From Ophiura sarsii (taxonomy: Eukaryota > Echinodermata > Ophiuroidea > Amphilepidida > Ophiuridae): 64,000 bases of DNA. Positions 1 to 12,369 of the stretch are shown here, in pieces (the first letter of the stretch is position 1; every line of letters starts with the position of its first letter). A program made the translations under genes and the position numbers. The notes beneath the pieces were generated by a model. The model was given only the letters and a program-made list of their open reading frames with translations, was not told where the DNA came from and searched no databases. The stretch is taken from the NCBI GenBank assembly GCA_035610835.1, contig CM069457.1, positions 21,136,658 through 21,200,657 of the forward strand, read 5' to 3'.

Positions 1-38
1 ATTTCTGCATGTGCCATGCATTAATATCATGAACAAAA

Positions 39-60
39 CCCAATTTGCTTACAAATTGGG
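39..60. other. Perfect stem-loop conserved in each satellite monomer
   Basis: CCCAATTTG and CAAATTGGG are perfect inverted 9-mers around a CTTA loop. The same hairpin recurs near the start of every monomer (for example just after 977, 1945 and 3389). It could extrude as a cruciform or form an RNA hairpin; no function is shown. Confidence 0.7.
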
Positions 61-256
61 AGCAAAAACGGTTTAAGAGCATCATTTGACTACAAATTTG
101 CTTGTTTTGATTTTACCCGCAATAATGGACCCCCTTGCCATGGTTATCCGATTATAGACCTACATATCTAAGCTTGTTTGATCAATCAGGGGGTTAACAA
201 ATAAAGTTCAGAAATTGTTGTTTAAAATACGTTTGTAATTTATGTCAAATCATATC

Positions 257-282
257 GGGGGGGGGGGGGGGGGGGGGGGGGG
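257..282 (+). repeat. Poly-G tract (26 G), length-variable between monomers
   Basis: Equivalent tracts in later monomers have 16 (1233), 16 (2201), 14 (3645), 17 (4612), 15 (5580), 15 (7024) and 13 (7990) G. The tract is the most variable part of an otherwise almost invariant monomer. Such a run can form G-quadruplexes; assembly or sequencing error in the exact count is possible. Confidence 0.9.
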
Positions 283-2821
283 TGACCAGGTTTAAGTTTG
301 GTCTAAATTAAGACAAAAATGGGGCTTGCAAAGTATCAAAATGTCAATAACAGTACTCTGGGCAATTCCCTAGAGGATATAACCTAAAACAAATTGCATT
401 GTGAGATTCACTGATCTACGATACATTATGCATGACAGATAAATAGACAATTTAGGCCTATTATTATTTCAAAATTGAAACATTTTTCACCCCATACCCC
501 TAAAATTCGGCAATTTGGGCCTACAATTTCCACATTTGTATCTCAGGTTTAATATAGGGTGAGCACGTCATTGCGTAATCAGTTTCATTGTCCGTTGAGT
601 TTTTAAAACATTGTATATATAAACGTTTAATATAATTTAAAACATAGATAGTCTCATCAACATGTCATAATCAATGAAAGAGATTTTATAAACTTCCGAA
701 ATTCTGCAAAATGACTTAAAAGTGCCCAAAATTCGAAAATTCGAAATTGAGTTTCATTCCTTAACTAACATAACTTTAGTTAAAGGTGATATTAAAATTA
801 ACTAAATTGGCAGTTTTTCTTGATATTACTTGGTGTCTACAAAAATGACAAAAAAATACAAAATATTTTTTTTATTGTGTGTTGTAACACGCAGTGGTGA
901 AACTAGGATTATATTGATTTGCATTGATTTGAGTATGTAAAAGAGGTAATTTGATCTGATTTTTAAAGAAAAACACATTTCTGCATGTGCCATGCATTAA
1001 TATCATGAACAAAACCCAATTTGCTTACAAATTGGGAGCAAAAACGGTTTAAGAGCATCATTTGACTACAAATTTGCTTGTTTTGATTTTACCCGCAATA
1101 ATGGACCCCCTTGCCATGGTTATCCGATTATAGACCTACATATCTAAGCTTGTTTGATCAATCAGGGGGTTAACAAATAAAGTTCAGAAATTGTTGTTTA
1201 AAATACGTTTGTAATTTATGTCAAATCATATCGGGGGGGGGGGGGGGGTGACCAGGTTTAAGTTTGGTCTAAATTAAGACAAAAATGGGGCTTGCAAAGT
1301 ATCAAAATGTCAATAACAGTACTCTGGGCAATTCCCTAGAGGATATAACCTAAAATAAATTGCATTGTGAGATTCACTGATCTACGATACATTATGCATG
1401 ACAGATAAATAGACAATTTAGGCCTATTATTATTTCAAAATTGAAACATTTTTCACCCCATACCCCTAAAATTCGGCAATTTGGGCCTACAATTTCCACA
1501 TTTGTATCTCAGGTTTAATATAGGGTGAGCACGTCATTGCGTAATCAGTTTCATTGTCCGTTGAGTTTTTAAAACATTGTATATATAAACGTTTAATATA
1601 ATTTAAAACATAGATAGTCTCATCAACATGTCATAATCAATGAAAGAGATTTTATAAACTTCCGAAATTCTGCAAAATGACTTAAAAGTGCCCAAAATTC
1701 GAAAATTCGAAATTGAGTTTCATTCCTTAACTAACATAACTTTAGTTAAAGGTGATATTAAAATTAACTAAATTGGCAGTTTTTCTTGATATTACTTGGT
1801 GTCTACAAAAATGACAAAAAAATAAAAATAAAAATTTTTTATTGTGTGTTGTAACACGCAGTGGTGAAACTAGGATTATATTGATTTGCATTGATTTTGA
1901 GTATGTAAAAGAGGTAATTTGATCTGATTTTTAAAGAAAAACACATTTCTGCATGTGCCATGCATTAATATCATGAACAAAACCCAATTTGCTTACAAAT
2001 TGGGAGCAAAAACGGTTTAAGAGCATCATTTGACTACAAATTTGCTTGTTTTGATTTTACCCGCAATAATGGACCCCCTTACCATGGTTATCCGATTATA
2101 GACCTACATATCTAAGCTTGTTTGATCAATCAGGGGGTTAACAAATAAAGTTCAGAAATTGTTGTTTAAAATACGTTTGTAATTTATGTCAAATCATATC
2201 GGGGGGGGGGGGGGGGTGACCAGGTTTAAGTTTGGTCTAAATTAAGACAAAAATGGGGCTTGCAAAGTATCAAAATGTCAATAACAGTACTCTGGGCAAT
2301 TCCCTAGAGGATATAACCTAAAACAAATTGCATTGTGAGATTCACTGATCTACGATACATTATGCATGACAGATAAATAGACAATTTAGGCCTATTATTA
2401 TTTCAAAATTGAAACATTTTTCACCCCATACCCCTAAAATTCGGCAATTTGGGCCTACAATTTCCACATTTGTATCTCAGGTTTAATATAGGGTGAGCAC
2501 GTCATTGCGTAATCAGTTTCATTGTCCGTTGAGTTTTTAAAACATTGTATATATAAACGTTTAATATAATTTAAAACATAGATAGTCTCATCAACATGTC
2601 ATAATCAATGAAAGAGATTTTATAAACTTCCGAAATTCTGCAAAATGACTTAAAAGTGCCCAAAATTCGAAAATTCGAAATTGAGTTTCATTCCTTAACT
2701 AACATAACTTTAGTTAAAGGTGATATTAAAATTAACTAAATTGGCAGTTTTTCTTGATATTACTTGGTGTCTACAAAAATGACAAAAAAATACATTTTTT
2801 TATTTTTATTGTGTGTTATAA

Positions 2822-3292
2822 GGGCGCACAGCACTAAATCACTCCTCGTTTTGTGTAATGGTAGTAAGTTCCGGCAAAAACAAAAACCGAGGTTGTGATA
2901 AATGGGGTCCTTTGGGAATAATTTTGACGTGAGGGTAGCATTTTATAATTAAAATGAAAGATAATCTCTTGTTCTTTGCTCAGGATATTGCAAAATAAAG
3001 ATTTTCGATTGTACCGAAAATTTATCACGTGGATGAATACACATGCTCGGAGGCGGTCAGAAGGCGAGAGTCCGGGCTGAAAATAGGGGTGGCGCTCTTT
3101 AAATGATCATATCGTAAAATCTAATTGGAATGGGTATCTGTTCTTGACGATTTTATGAAATTTTAATACTTGTTTGTTAGAATGAAGCATTCGAGACATT
3201 CCAAAAAGAGTTACTAAGGACCCAAAATCGCGACTTGTTTAGCTCTATTTTACACGTAATCCAATGGGCGGTACATTTAGTGCTGTGCCCCC
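2822..3292. mobile_element. MITE-like TIR element inside satellite monomer (copy 1)
   Basis: The ends are inverted: the left begins GGGCGCACAGCACTAAAT, and the right end read on the other strand is GGGGGCACAGCACTAAAT. The left flank is TTATAA and the right flank TTGTAA. Uninterrupted monomers read GTGTGTTGTAACACGC at this point, so TTRTAA is a 6 bp target-site duplication with one mismatch. A 64-codon open frame on the minus strand is not related to any transposase I recognise. The superfamily is not determined. Confidence 0.85.
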
Positions 3293-6199
3293 TTGTAACA
3301 CGCATTGGTGAAACTAGGATTATATTGATTTGCATTGATTTTGAGTATGTAAAAGAGGTAATTTGATCTGATTTTTAAAGAAAAACACATTTCTGCATGT
3401 GCCATGCATTAATATCATGAACAAAACCCAATTTGCTTACAAATTGGGAGCAAAAACGGTTTAAGAGCATCATTTGACTACAAATTTGCTTGTTTTGATT
3501 TTACCCGCAATAATGGACCCCCTTGCCATGGTTATCCGATTATAGACCTACATATCTAAGCTTGTTTGATCAATCAGGGGGTTAACAAATAAAGTTCAGA
3601 AATTGTTGTTTAAAATACGTTTGTAATTTATGTCAAATCATATCGGGGGGGGGGGGGGTGTGACCAGGTTTAAGTTTGGTCTAAATTAAGACAAAAATGG
3701 GGCTTGCAAAGTATCAAAATGTCAATAACAGTACTCTGGGCAATTCCCTAGAGGATATAACCTAAAACAAATTGCATTGTGAGATTCACTGATCTACGAT
3801 ACATTATGCATGACAGATAAATAGACAATTTAGGCCTATTATTATTTCAAAATTGAAACATTTTTCACCCCATACCCCTAAAATTCGGCAATTTGGGCCT
3901 ACAATTTCCACATTTGTATCTCAGGTTTAATATAGGGTGAGCACGTCATTGCGTAATCAGTTTCATTGTCCGTTGAGTTTTTAAAACATTGTATATATAA
4001 ACGTTTAATATAATTTAAAACATAGATAGTCTCATCAACATGTCATAATCAATGAAAGAGATTTTATAAACTTCCGAAATTCTGCAAAATGACTTAAAAG
4101 TGCCCAAAATTCGAAAATTCGAAATTGAGTTTCATTCCTTAACTAACATAACTTTAGTTAAAGGTGATATTAAAATTAACTAAATTGGCAGTTTTTCTTG
4201 ATATTACTTGGTGTCTACAAAAATGACAAAAAAATACAAAATATTTTTTTTATTGTGTGTTGTAACACGCAGTGGTGAAACTAGGATTATATTGATTTGC
4301 ATTGATTTTGAGTATGTAAAAGAGGTAATTTGATCTGATTTTTAAAGAAAAACACATTTCTGCATGTGCCATGCATTAATATCATGAACAAAACCCAATT
4401 TGCTTACAAATTGGGAGCAAAAACGGTTTAAGAGCATCATTTGACTACAAATTTGCTTGTTTTGATTTTACCCGCAATAATGGACCCCCTTGCCATGGTT
4501 ATCCGATTATAGACCTACATATCTAAGCTTGTTTGATCAATCAGGGGGTTAACAAATAAAGTTCAGAAATTGTTGTTTAAAATACGTTTGTAATTTATGT
4601 CAAATCATATCGGGGGGGGGGGGGGGGGTGACCAGGTTTAAGTTTGGTCTAAATTAAGACAAAAATGGGGCTTGCAAAGTATCAAAATGTCAATAACAGT
4701 ACTCTGGGCAATTCCCTAGAGGATATAACCTAAAACAAATTGCATTGTGAGATTCACTGATCTACGATACATTATGCATGACGGATAAATAGACAATTTA
4801 GGCCTATTATTATTTCAAAATTGAAACATTTTTCACCCCATACCCCTAAAATTCGGCAATTTGGGCCTACAATTTCCACATTTGTATCTCAGGTTTAATA
4901 TAGGGTGAGCACGTCATTGCATAATCAGTTTCATTGTCCGTTGAGTTTTTAAAACATTGTATATATAAACGTTTAATATAATTTAAAACATAGATAGTCT
5001 CATCAACATGTCATAATCAATGAAAGAGATTTTATAAACTTCCGAAATTCTACAAAATGACTTAAAAGTGCCCAAAATTCGAAAATTCGAAATTGAGTTT
5101 CATTCCTTAACTAACATAACTTTAGTTAAAGGTGATATTAAAATTAACTAAATTGGCAGTTTTGCTTGATATTACTTGGTGTCTACAAAAATGACAAAAA
5201 AAAACAAAATATTTTTTTTATTGTGTGTTGTAACACGCAGTGGTGAAACTATGATTATATTGATTTGCATTGATTTTGAGTATGTAAAAGAGGTAATTTG
5301 ATCTGATTTTTAAAGAAAAACACATTTCTGCATGTGCCATGCATTAATATCATGAACAAAACCCAATTTGCTTACAAATTGGGAGCAAAAACGGTTTAAG
5401 AGCATCATTTGACTACAAATTTGCTTGTTTTGATTTTACCCGCAATAATGGACCCCCTTGCCATGGTTATCCGATTATAGACCTACATATCTAAGCTTGT
5501 TTGATCAATCAGGGGGTTAACAAATAAAGTTCAGAAATTGTTGTTTAAAATACGTTTGTAATTTATGTCAAATCATATCGGGGGGGGGGGGGGGTGACCA
5601 GGTTTAAGTTTGGTCTAAATTAAGACAAAAATGGGGCTTGCAAAGTATCAAAATGTCAATAACAGTACTCTGGGCAATTCCCTAGAGGATATAACCTAAA
5701 ACAAATTGCATTGTGAGATTCACTGATCTACGATACATTATGCATGACGGATAAATAGACAATTTAGGCCTATTATTATTTCAAAATTGAAACATTTTTC
5801 ACCCCATACCCCTAAAATTCGGCAATTTGGGCCTACAATTTCCACATTTGTATCTCAGGTTTAATATAGGGTGAGCACGTCATTGCGTAATCAGTTTCAT
5901 TGTCCGTTGAGTTTTTAAAACATTGTATATATAAACGTTTAATATAATTTAAAACATAGATAGTCTCATCAACATGTCATAATCAATGAAAGAGATTTTA
6001 TAAACTTCCGAAATTCTGCAAAATGACTTAAAAGTGCCCAAAATTCGAAAATTCGAAATTGAGTTTCATTCCTTAACTAACATAACTTTAGTTAAAGGTG
6101 ATATTAAAATTAACTAAATTGGCAGTTTTTCTTGATATTACTTGGTGTCTACAAAAATGACAAAAAAATACAAAATATTTTTTTTATTGTGTGTTATAA

Positions 6200-6671
6200 G
6201 GGCGCACAGCACTAAATCACTCCTCGTTTTGTGTAATGGTAGTAAGTTCCGGCAAAAACAAAAACCGAGGTTGTGATAAATGGGGTCCTTTGGGAATAAT
6301 TTTGACGTGAGGGTAGCATTTTATAATTAAAATGAAAGATAATCTCTTGTTCTTTGCTCAGGATATTGCAAAATAAAGATTTTCGATTGTACCGAAAATT
6401 TATCACGTGGATGAATACACATGCTCGGAGGCGGTCAGAAGGCGAGAGTCCGGGCTGAAAATAAGGGGTGGCGCTCTTTAAATGATCATATCGTAAAATC
6501 TAATTGGAATGGGTATCTGTTCTTGACGATTTTATGAAATTTTAATACTTGTTTGTTAGAATGAAGCATTCGAGACATTCCAAAAAGAGTTACTAAGGAC
6601 CCAAAATCGCGACTTGTTTAGCTCTATTTTACACGTAATCCAATGGGCGGTACATTTAGTGCTGTGCCCCC
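6200..6671. mobile_element. MITE-like TIR element inside satellite monomer (copy 2)
   Basis: Almost identical to the element at 2822-3292, in the same monomer position, with the same TTATAA and TTGTAA flanks. It was evidently multiplied together with the satellite trimer and not inserted independently. Confidence 0.85.
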
Positions 6672-8988
6672 TTGTAACACGCAGTGGTGAAACTAGGATT
6701 ATATTGATTTGCATTGATTTTGAGTATGTAAAAGAGGTAATTTGATCTGATTTTTAAAGAAAAACACATTTCTGCATGTGCCATGCATTAATATCATGAA
6801 CAAAACCCAATTTGCTTACAAATTGGGAGCAAAAACGGTTTAAGAGCATCATTTGACTACAAATTTGCTTGTTTTGATTTTACCCGCAATAATGGACCCC
6901 CTTGCCATGGTTATCCGATTATAGACCTACATATCTAAGCTTGTTTGATCAATCAGGGGGTTAACAAATAAAGTTCAGAAATTGTTGTTTAAAATACGTT
7001 TGTAATTTATGTCAAATCATATCGGGGGGGGGGGGGGGTGACCAGGTTTAAGTTTGGTCTAAATTAAGACAAAAATGGGGCTTGCAAAGTATCAAAATGT
7101 CAATAACAGTACTCTGGGCAATTCCCTAGAGGATATAACCTAAAACAAATTGCATTGTGAGATTCACTGATCTACGATACATTATGCATGACAGATAAAT
7201 AGACAATTTAGGCCTATTATTATTTCAAAATTGAAACATTTTTCACCCCATACCCCTAAAATTCGGCAATTTGGGCCTACAATTTCCACATTTGTATCTC
7301 AGGTTTAATATAGGGTGAGCACGTCATTGCGTAATCAGTTTCATTGTCCGTTGAGTTTTTAAAACATTGTATATATAAACGTTTAATATAATTTAAAACA
7401 TAGATAGTCTCATCAACATGTCATAATCAATGAAAGAGATTTTATAAACTTCCGAAATTCTGCAAAATGACTTAAAAGTGCCCAAAATTCGAAAATTCGA
7501 AATTGAGTTTCATTCCTTAACTAACATAACTTTAGTTAAAGGTGATATTAAAATTAACTAAATTGGCAGTTTTTCTTGATATTACTTGGTGTCTACAAAA
7601 ATGACAAAAAAATACAAAATATTTTTTTTATTGTGTGTTGTAACACGCAGTGGTGAAACTAGGATTATATTGATTTGCATTGATTTTGAGTATGTAAAAG
7701 AGGTAATTTGATCTGATTTTTAAAGAAAAACACATTTCTGCATATGCCATGCATTAATATCATGAACAAAACCCAATTTGCTTACAAATTGGGAGCAATA
7801 ACGGTTGAAGAGCATCATTTGACTACAAATTTGCATGTTTTGATTTTACCCGCAATAATGGACCCCCTTGCCATGGTTATCCGATTATAGACCTACATAT
7901 CTAAGCTTGTTTGATCAATCAGGGGGTTAACAAATAAAGTTCAAAAATTGTTGTTTAAAATACGTTTGTAATTTATGTCAAATCATATCGGGGGGGGGGG
8001 GGTGACCAGGTTTAAGTTTGGTCTAAATTAAGACAAAAATGGGGCTTGCAATGTATCAAAATGTCAATAACAGTACTCTGGGCAATTCCCTAGAGGATAT
8101 AACCTAAAACAAATTGCATTGTGAGATTCACTGATCTACGATACATTATGCATGACAGATAAATAGACAATTTAGGCCTATTATTATTTCAAAATTGAAA
8201 CATTTTTCACCCCATACCCCTAAAATTCGGCAATTTGGGCCTACAATTTCCACATTTGTATCTCAGGTTTAATATAGGGTGAGCACGTCATTGCGTAATC
8301 AGTTTCATTGTCCGTTGAGTTTTTAAAACATTGTATATATAAACGTTTAATATAATTTAAAACATAGATAGTCTCATCAACATGTCATAATCAATGAAAG
8401 AGATTTTATAAACTTCCGAAATTCTGCAAAATGACTTAAAAGTGCCCAAAATTCGAAAATTCGAAATTGAGTTTCATTCCTTAACTAACATAACTTTAGT
8501 TAAAGGTGATATTAAAATTAACTAAATTGGCAGTTTTTCTTGATATTACTTGGTGTCTACAAAAATGACAAACAAATACAAAATAATTTTTTTATTGTGT
8601 GTTGTAACACGCAGTGGTGAAACTAGGATTATACATTTGTATCTCAGGTTTAATATAGGGTGAGCACGTCATTGCGTAATCAGTTTCATTGTCCGTTGAG
8701 TTTTTAAAACATTGTATATATAAACGTTTAATATAATTTAAAACATAGATAGTCTCATCAACATGTCATAATCAATGAAAGAGATTTTATAAACTTCCGA
8801 AATTCTGCAAAATGACTTAAAAGTGCCCAAAATTCGAAAATTCGAAATTGAGTTTCATTCCTTAACTAACATAACTTTAGTTAAAGGTGATATTAAAATT
8901 AACTAAATTGGCAGTTTTTCTTGATATTACTTGGTGTCTACAAAAATGACAAAAAAATACATTTATTTTATTTTATTGTGTGTTATAA

Positions 8989-9459
8989 GGGCGCACAGCA
9001 CTAAATCACTCCTCGTTTTGTGTAATGGTAGTAAGTTCCGGCAAAAACAAAAACCGAGGTTGTGATAAATGGGGTCCTTTGGGAATAATTTTGACGTGAG
9101 GGTAGCATTTTATAATTAAAATGAAAGATAATCTCTTGTTCTTTGCTCAGGATATTGCAAAATAAAGATTTTCGATTGTACCGAAAATTTATCACGTGGA
9201 TGAATACACATGCTCGGAGGCGGTCAGAAGGCGAGAGTCCGGGCTGAAAATAGGGGTGGCGCTCTTTAAATGATCATATCGTAAAATCTAATTGGAATGG
9301 GTATCTGTTCTTGACGATTTTATGAAATTTTAATACTTGTTTGTTAGAATGAAGCATTCGAGACATTCCAAAAAGAGTTACTAAGGACCCAAAATCGCGA
9401 CTTGTTTAGCTCTATTTTACACGTAATCCAATGGGCGGTACATTTAGTGCTGTGCCCCC
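8989..9459. mobile_element. MITE-like TIR element at the end of the satellite array (copy 3)
   Basis: This is the third copy of the 471 bp element. Its left flank is again TTATAA in satellite sequence, but its right TIR is followed by ATAAGCACC, which is unique DNA. The satellite array therefore stops exactly at a transposon end. Confidence 0.85.
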
Positions 9460-9477
9460 ATAAGCACCACGCCGTCG

Positions 9478-9605
9478 GTAGATTCCCATTCCCCAGTCAT
9501 TAATTGCGCTATCACGATCACCTGAACTCCGGCCGCGGCGACCCGGATTCAATTCCTGGGGGGTGGCACACACCGCTGTTTCTATCCTTATTTTGTCCCA
9601 TTGTT
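9478..9605 (+). mobile_element. tRNA-derived SINE-like repeat
   Basis: The block has a Pol III B-box-like stretch (GGATTCAATTCC) and continues into GGTGGCACACACC. The same block occurs in reverse orientation near 60484-60600, where the B box is the canonical GGTTCGATTCC. Shared sequence includes CTGAACTCCGGCC upstream of the B box. The A box is weak. I call a tRNA-related SINE from two diverged copies in one window; the boundaries are approximate. Confidence 0.55.
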
Positions 9606-9789
9606 CGCCCCCATTAGCTTGATTGCCTCAACTCCCCCGATATGTTAGGTTTAATGAAAATAATAATGTTTCAGGGCGAGATCTTTCACATTATTCAAAT
9701 ACAATGTGAAGCATACTGATATGTTTTACTTAATTTACTTTGTCCTGTAATAGTTTCAGGAAGGTATGGTCGATAAGCGTAACATTCCA

Positions 9790-10872
9790 ATTACAAACAT
9801 AATCGTAAGTTGCTTTGAATAGAAAACACATCATTCTTTTCATTACAACATATTATGAGTTGCGTGATAATAGAAAAACATAACAGTATCTTTCATTCTT
9901 AAACAGCTAAGAAAGTTAGCAATCTCATTGGTTTTCAGAGAAATCGGCGACATTTACATGACACAATATAACCCGGGAAGGTGGGGCTTACGTTTTAAGA
10001 GTGCGTCCGACCTTCACAATTTGTAATTTGCTTCATAACGCGCACTTCTGCAGTGCGTCTTCGGTGCCTTTCCTGCGCTTATGCCGACGCCGCGACGCTT
10101 ACGAATGGTGTACTCGTCGCATGGGATTGATGGAATGTTTGTGGGTTATTCGATCCTAGCAGGGGTAAAAGTTGTCAAATGTGGACAATAAAATATACTT
10201 ATTTCTTTGATAAATGTCTTAAGTATGATTGTTTAAGAATGAGGATAAAGGTATTGTTTTTAGACCGTACTCGTGTTATATTGTCTGATATAAATGCGTT
10301 CGGTAGCAGTATTTTTTCCGTAGAACAACGGCTTCGTTATATAATATGGAAGGTTCATTATACTGATCCAGTGACCTCAACGATGAACCGCGACGAGGGG
10401 CAATACTACCTCACTCACGTTTTTGATGATATATTATCATCTGGCAAAAAATCCCCAGATGATAAATCAACTGGCAACTCCAAGAATGCAAAAAGCGTCA
10501 TGAGTCGTCAAGATCATCACTACCACAAGTGTTGACAAAGGATACAGTTGTGTCCGAAACGTACACGTGAGTACTTACACTGGATCAGTATAATGAACCT
10601 TCCATATTATATTACAATCAACGATCCTTATGAACCTTTTTGGTAACGGCTTCGTTGTTCTACTTAAAATGAGACTACCGCCCGCATTTATGTCAGACAA
10701 TATAACACGGGCTTTATTCTCTAATTATAAGCATATCGTGAGTTGCTTTGAATAGAAACACATATCTTTTGTTCATCATGAGCTGCTTGATCATAGAATA
10801 CAATAACATATCATTCCTTATATTACAAACAAATCATGAGTTGCTTTAGAATAGAAAACCATATCATTCTTG
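9790..10872. repeat. Diverged ~40-50 bp repeats interrupted by an inverted-repeat element
   Basis: The motif GAGTTGCTTTGAATAGAAA, followed by a variant of CATATCATTCTT, recurs at about 9800, 9850, 10737, 10785 and 10840. The two clusters are separated by roughly 830 bp that contain a long inverted repeat. No gene is seen here; the ~118-codon open frame starting at 10179 overlaps the inverted repeat and shows no domain. Confidence 0.6.
10272..10709. mobile_element. Foldback element, ~100-130 bp imperfect arms
   Basis: The left arm (10272-10372) starts CGTGTTATATTGTCTGA and ends with TATACTGATCCAGTG. The right arm (10578-10709) is its inverted counterpart, reading CACTGGATCAGTATA at its start and ending TCAGACAATATAACACG. 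The spacer is about 205 bp. The arms match well but not perfectly. No transposase is present, so it would be non-autonomous. Confidence 0.75.
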
Positions 10873-10892
10873 TTTTCAATGTTAGCTCATAC

Positions 10893-11005
10893 CTTCACTA
10901 GTTGTTGCATAGATAACTGCCTGTAGTCCTGGTAAGGTCCGCTCTTCTTTGTTTGCACTGATCTTGATTTCGTATTCAGATTTTGGCTCTAAATTGGTTA
11001 TAGTG
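10893..11005 (-). CDS. FN3-repeat protein, exon 7 (C-terminal half of an FN3 domain)
   Basis: Read on the minus strand, the segment encodes ITNLEPKSEYEIKISANKEE and ends ATTSEG across the splice site. The L-x-P-x-x-x-Y-x-I-x-I spacing is the E-F strand signature of a fibronectin type III domain. A donor GAAG|gtatga at 10893/10892 leaves phase 1, as in the other exons of this gene. The proposed acceptor (gctcag, before 11005) is weaker, and its phase does not match exon 6, which ends in phase 0. A small exon carrying the C' strand may therefore be missing, or repeat DNA may have disturbed the junction. The first 37 codons are clear; the 5' boundary is not. The protein should continue in exons to the left, beyond the satellite, or the gene is broken there. 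Confidence 0.7.
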
Positions 11006-11019
11006 CTGAGCAAATCGAA

Positions 11020-11220
11020 AAGATTTATTATTTATTTATTCAAGGTTTATTAGACAAATGTACATAGCAGCCAAAGGCTGAATTGCATACAATTTTATAA
11101 TAAAAAAAACAATTAAATACATACAAATGACACCTATTATATACAAAGATAAAAGCAAGCAAATAAAGGCAACAGCCAACAATTTTATAGAGTCACTCAA
11201 CATACCATACACCCATTAAA
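11020..11220 (-). mobile_element. Possible LINE 3' tail in an intron
   Basis: AT-rich DNA with GCAGCCAAAGGCTGAATTGC and an A-rich run (about 11100-11112) resembles the 3' end of a non-LTR element. It has no coding part and no defined boundaries, so the call is tentative. Confidence 0.25.
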
Positions 11221-11470
11221 CTTTCAGGGCTTCTGCATTCCACAATCTGATTGCTATGTTGTCTTGTTTCTATTGGCTGTGACGATGTTACGATTTTCAT
11301 AATCGGTTTGTACTGTATCTGGTAATGGTAAAGTGAATAAGTAAAGATCAATTCAGTCATTTCCCAACAAGGTTTTGTTTTTCTTCACATTTCCTTTAAG
11401 AATACATTAAGAAATTGTTAATAATGATATAACTATTTTCTTGCAAAAAGTTCAATTACAAGGCGATCCT

Positions 11471-11640
11471 ATTGAAATCCATACATCCCCTATGGAAGAT
11501 ATTACCTTAATCTTTTCGACAGGAAGTTTACATTTCAAATGGGTTGCCTGCATTGGTGTCTCCATTTGAAATTTACACTCCTTATTTGGACGATTAAGGT
11601 AATATCATCCATATGGGGTGTGTGCATTTTCAAATGGAAT
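11471..11640. mobile_element. Short inverted-repeat MITE in intron
   Basis: Arms at about 11471-11512 and 11597-11640 are inverted copies sharing GATATTACCTTAATC next to CCATATGGG-type ends. The middle holds TTTCAAATGGGTTGCCTGC. A related stretch, TTTCAAATGGGGTTACCTGC, occurs at 16513, suggesting a small family in this gene's introns. Confidence 0.55.
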
Positions 11641-11861
11641 AGCGTAATGTATCTTAAAAGAAAGTGTTTATTACCTGCTCACGATTTTCTTTGTTTTCCT
11701 GTCAAATTACGCGCCATTGAATCAGCTTACCAAACGTGTAACATTGTGGTTATCTGTCAGTCGATTTCTTCCATTTGTCATACGAATTAGAATAAATACG
11801 CGTTATACAAACAACAACAATGTCATGGTTTATGGTTTATTTTCACTCTGTACTGTCTTAC

Positions 11862-11968
11862 CTCGTAATACGCAATGACACCATTTGGATTCAGGGGTTT
11901 GTTCCATTTCAATGTTAAACTGTTATGGGATATAACGTCAACTGTAACATTACGTGGTTTACTAGACC
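11862..11968 (-). CDS. FN3-repeat protein, exon 6 (N-terminal half of an FN3 domain)
   Basis: After the acceptor ttgaacag the exon encodes SSKPRNVTVDVISHNSLTLK, then WNKPLNPNGVIAYYE. It ends at a good donor, GAG|gtaaga. The pattern P-x-N-V-T-V, then S-L-T-L-x-W, then P-N-G-V-I-x-Y-Y covers the A, B and C strands of an FN3 domain with its invariant Trp. The exon is 107 nt, starts in phase 1 and ends in phase 0, like exon 4, so this FN3 domain is also split over two exons. Exon 5 joins it in phase. The second half is most likely the exon at 10893-11005, though that junction is unresolved. Confidence 0.88.
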
Positions 11969-12369
11969 CTGTTCAAAATAAAAGAAGATGACAAGGATGA
12001 ATATATCTTATATTTATATAGGATAGAGGGCACGCCCCCTGGAAAAGATCGCATAGTACAGACGACGGTGGACACGAACGACCGTTAATTTGAATTTCCG
12101 TTAGTTTCAATGTAACAATAGATTTTGATTATATGACTCCATAAAATTCATCACACGTTGGAATCTGGCATAGTATGACTTTTAATCATGGTCAAAATGT
12201 TGAGCGGATTACAACGTAGTGATCAATACGCTAAGTATCCGTTGAGCATTTGCTGCGTGCACGTTTCTATTTATTTATATTTCATTCGGACATAATGTTT
12301 CAACGTTTTTCATAGTTTTTCATAGTTTTTCAGAATATAGACAATTTAACTCTCATGATTAATTGATCA

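Larger units (their letters stand above)
1..9459. repeat. Satellite array, ~970 bp monomers in ~3.38 kb trimers
   Basis: Near-identical units start at about 1, 977, 1945, 3389, 4356, 5324, 6768 and 7734. Plain monomers are 966-976 bp; the units starting at 1945 and 5324 are 1444 bp because each holds a 471 bp insert. The pattern plain-plain-inserted repeats, giving a higher-order unit of about 3.38 kb (1-3388 and 3389-6767). The third trimer is shortened: near 8633 the sequence jumps forward about 600 bp into the next monomer. Each monomer has a G tract of 13-26 bases (257-282 in the first) and a 9 bp perfect stem-loop near its start. No coding capacity is convincing. The array runs off the left edge, so its full size is unknown. 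Confidence 0.96.

Noticed and set aside
2834..3028. Identical 64-codon minus-strand frame in three satellite inserts (also 6212, 9001)
   Set aside because: Identity comes from satellite homogenisation; no domain, no codon signal and no start context.
10179..10535. 118-codon plus frame
   Set aside because: It lies across one arm of a foldback element and has no recognisable domain.
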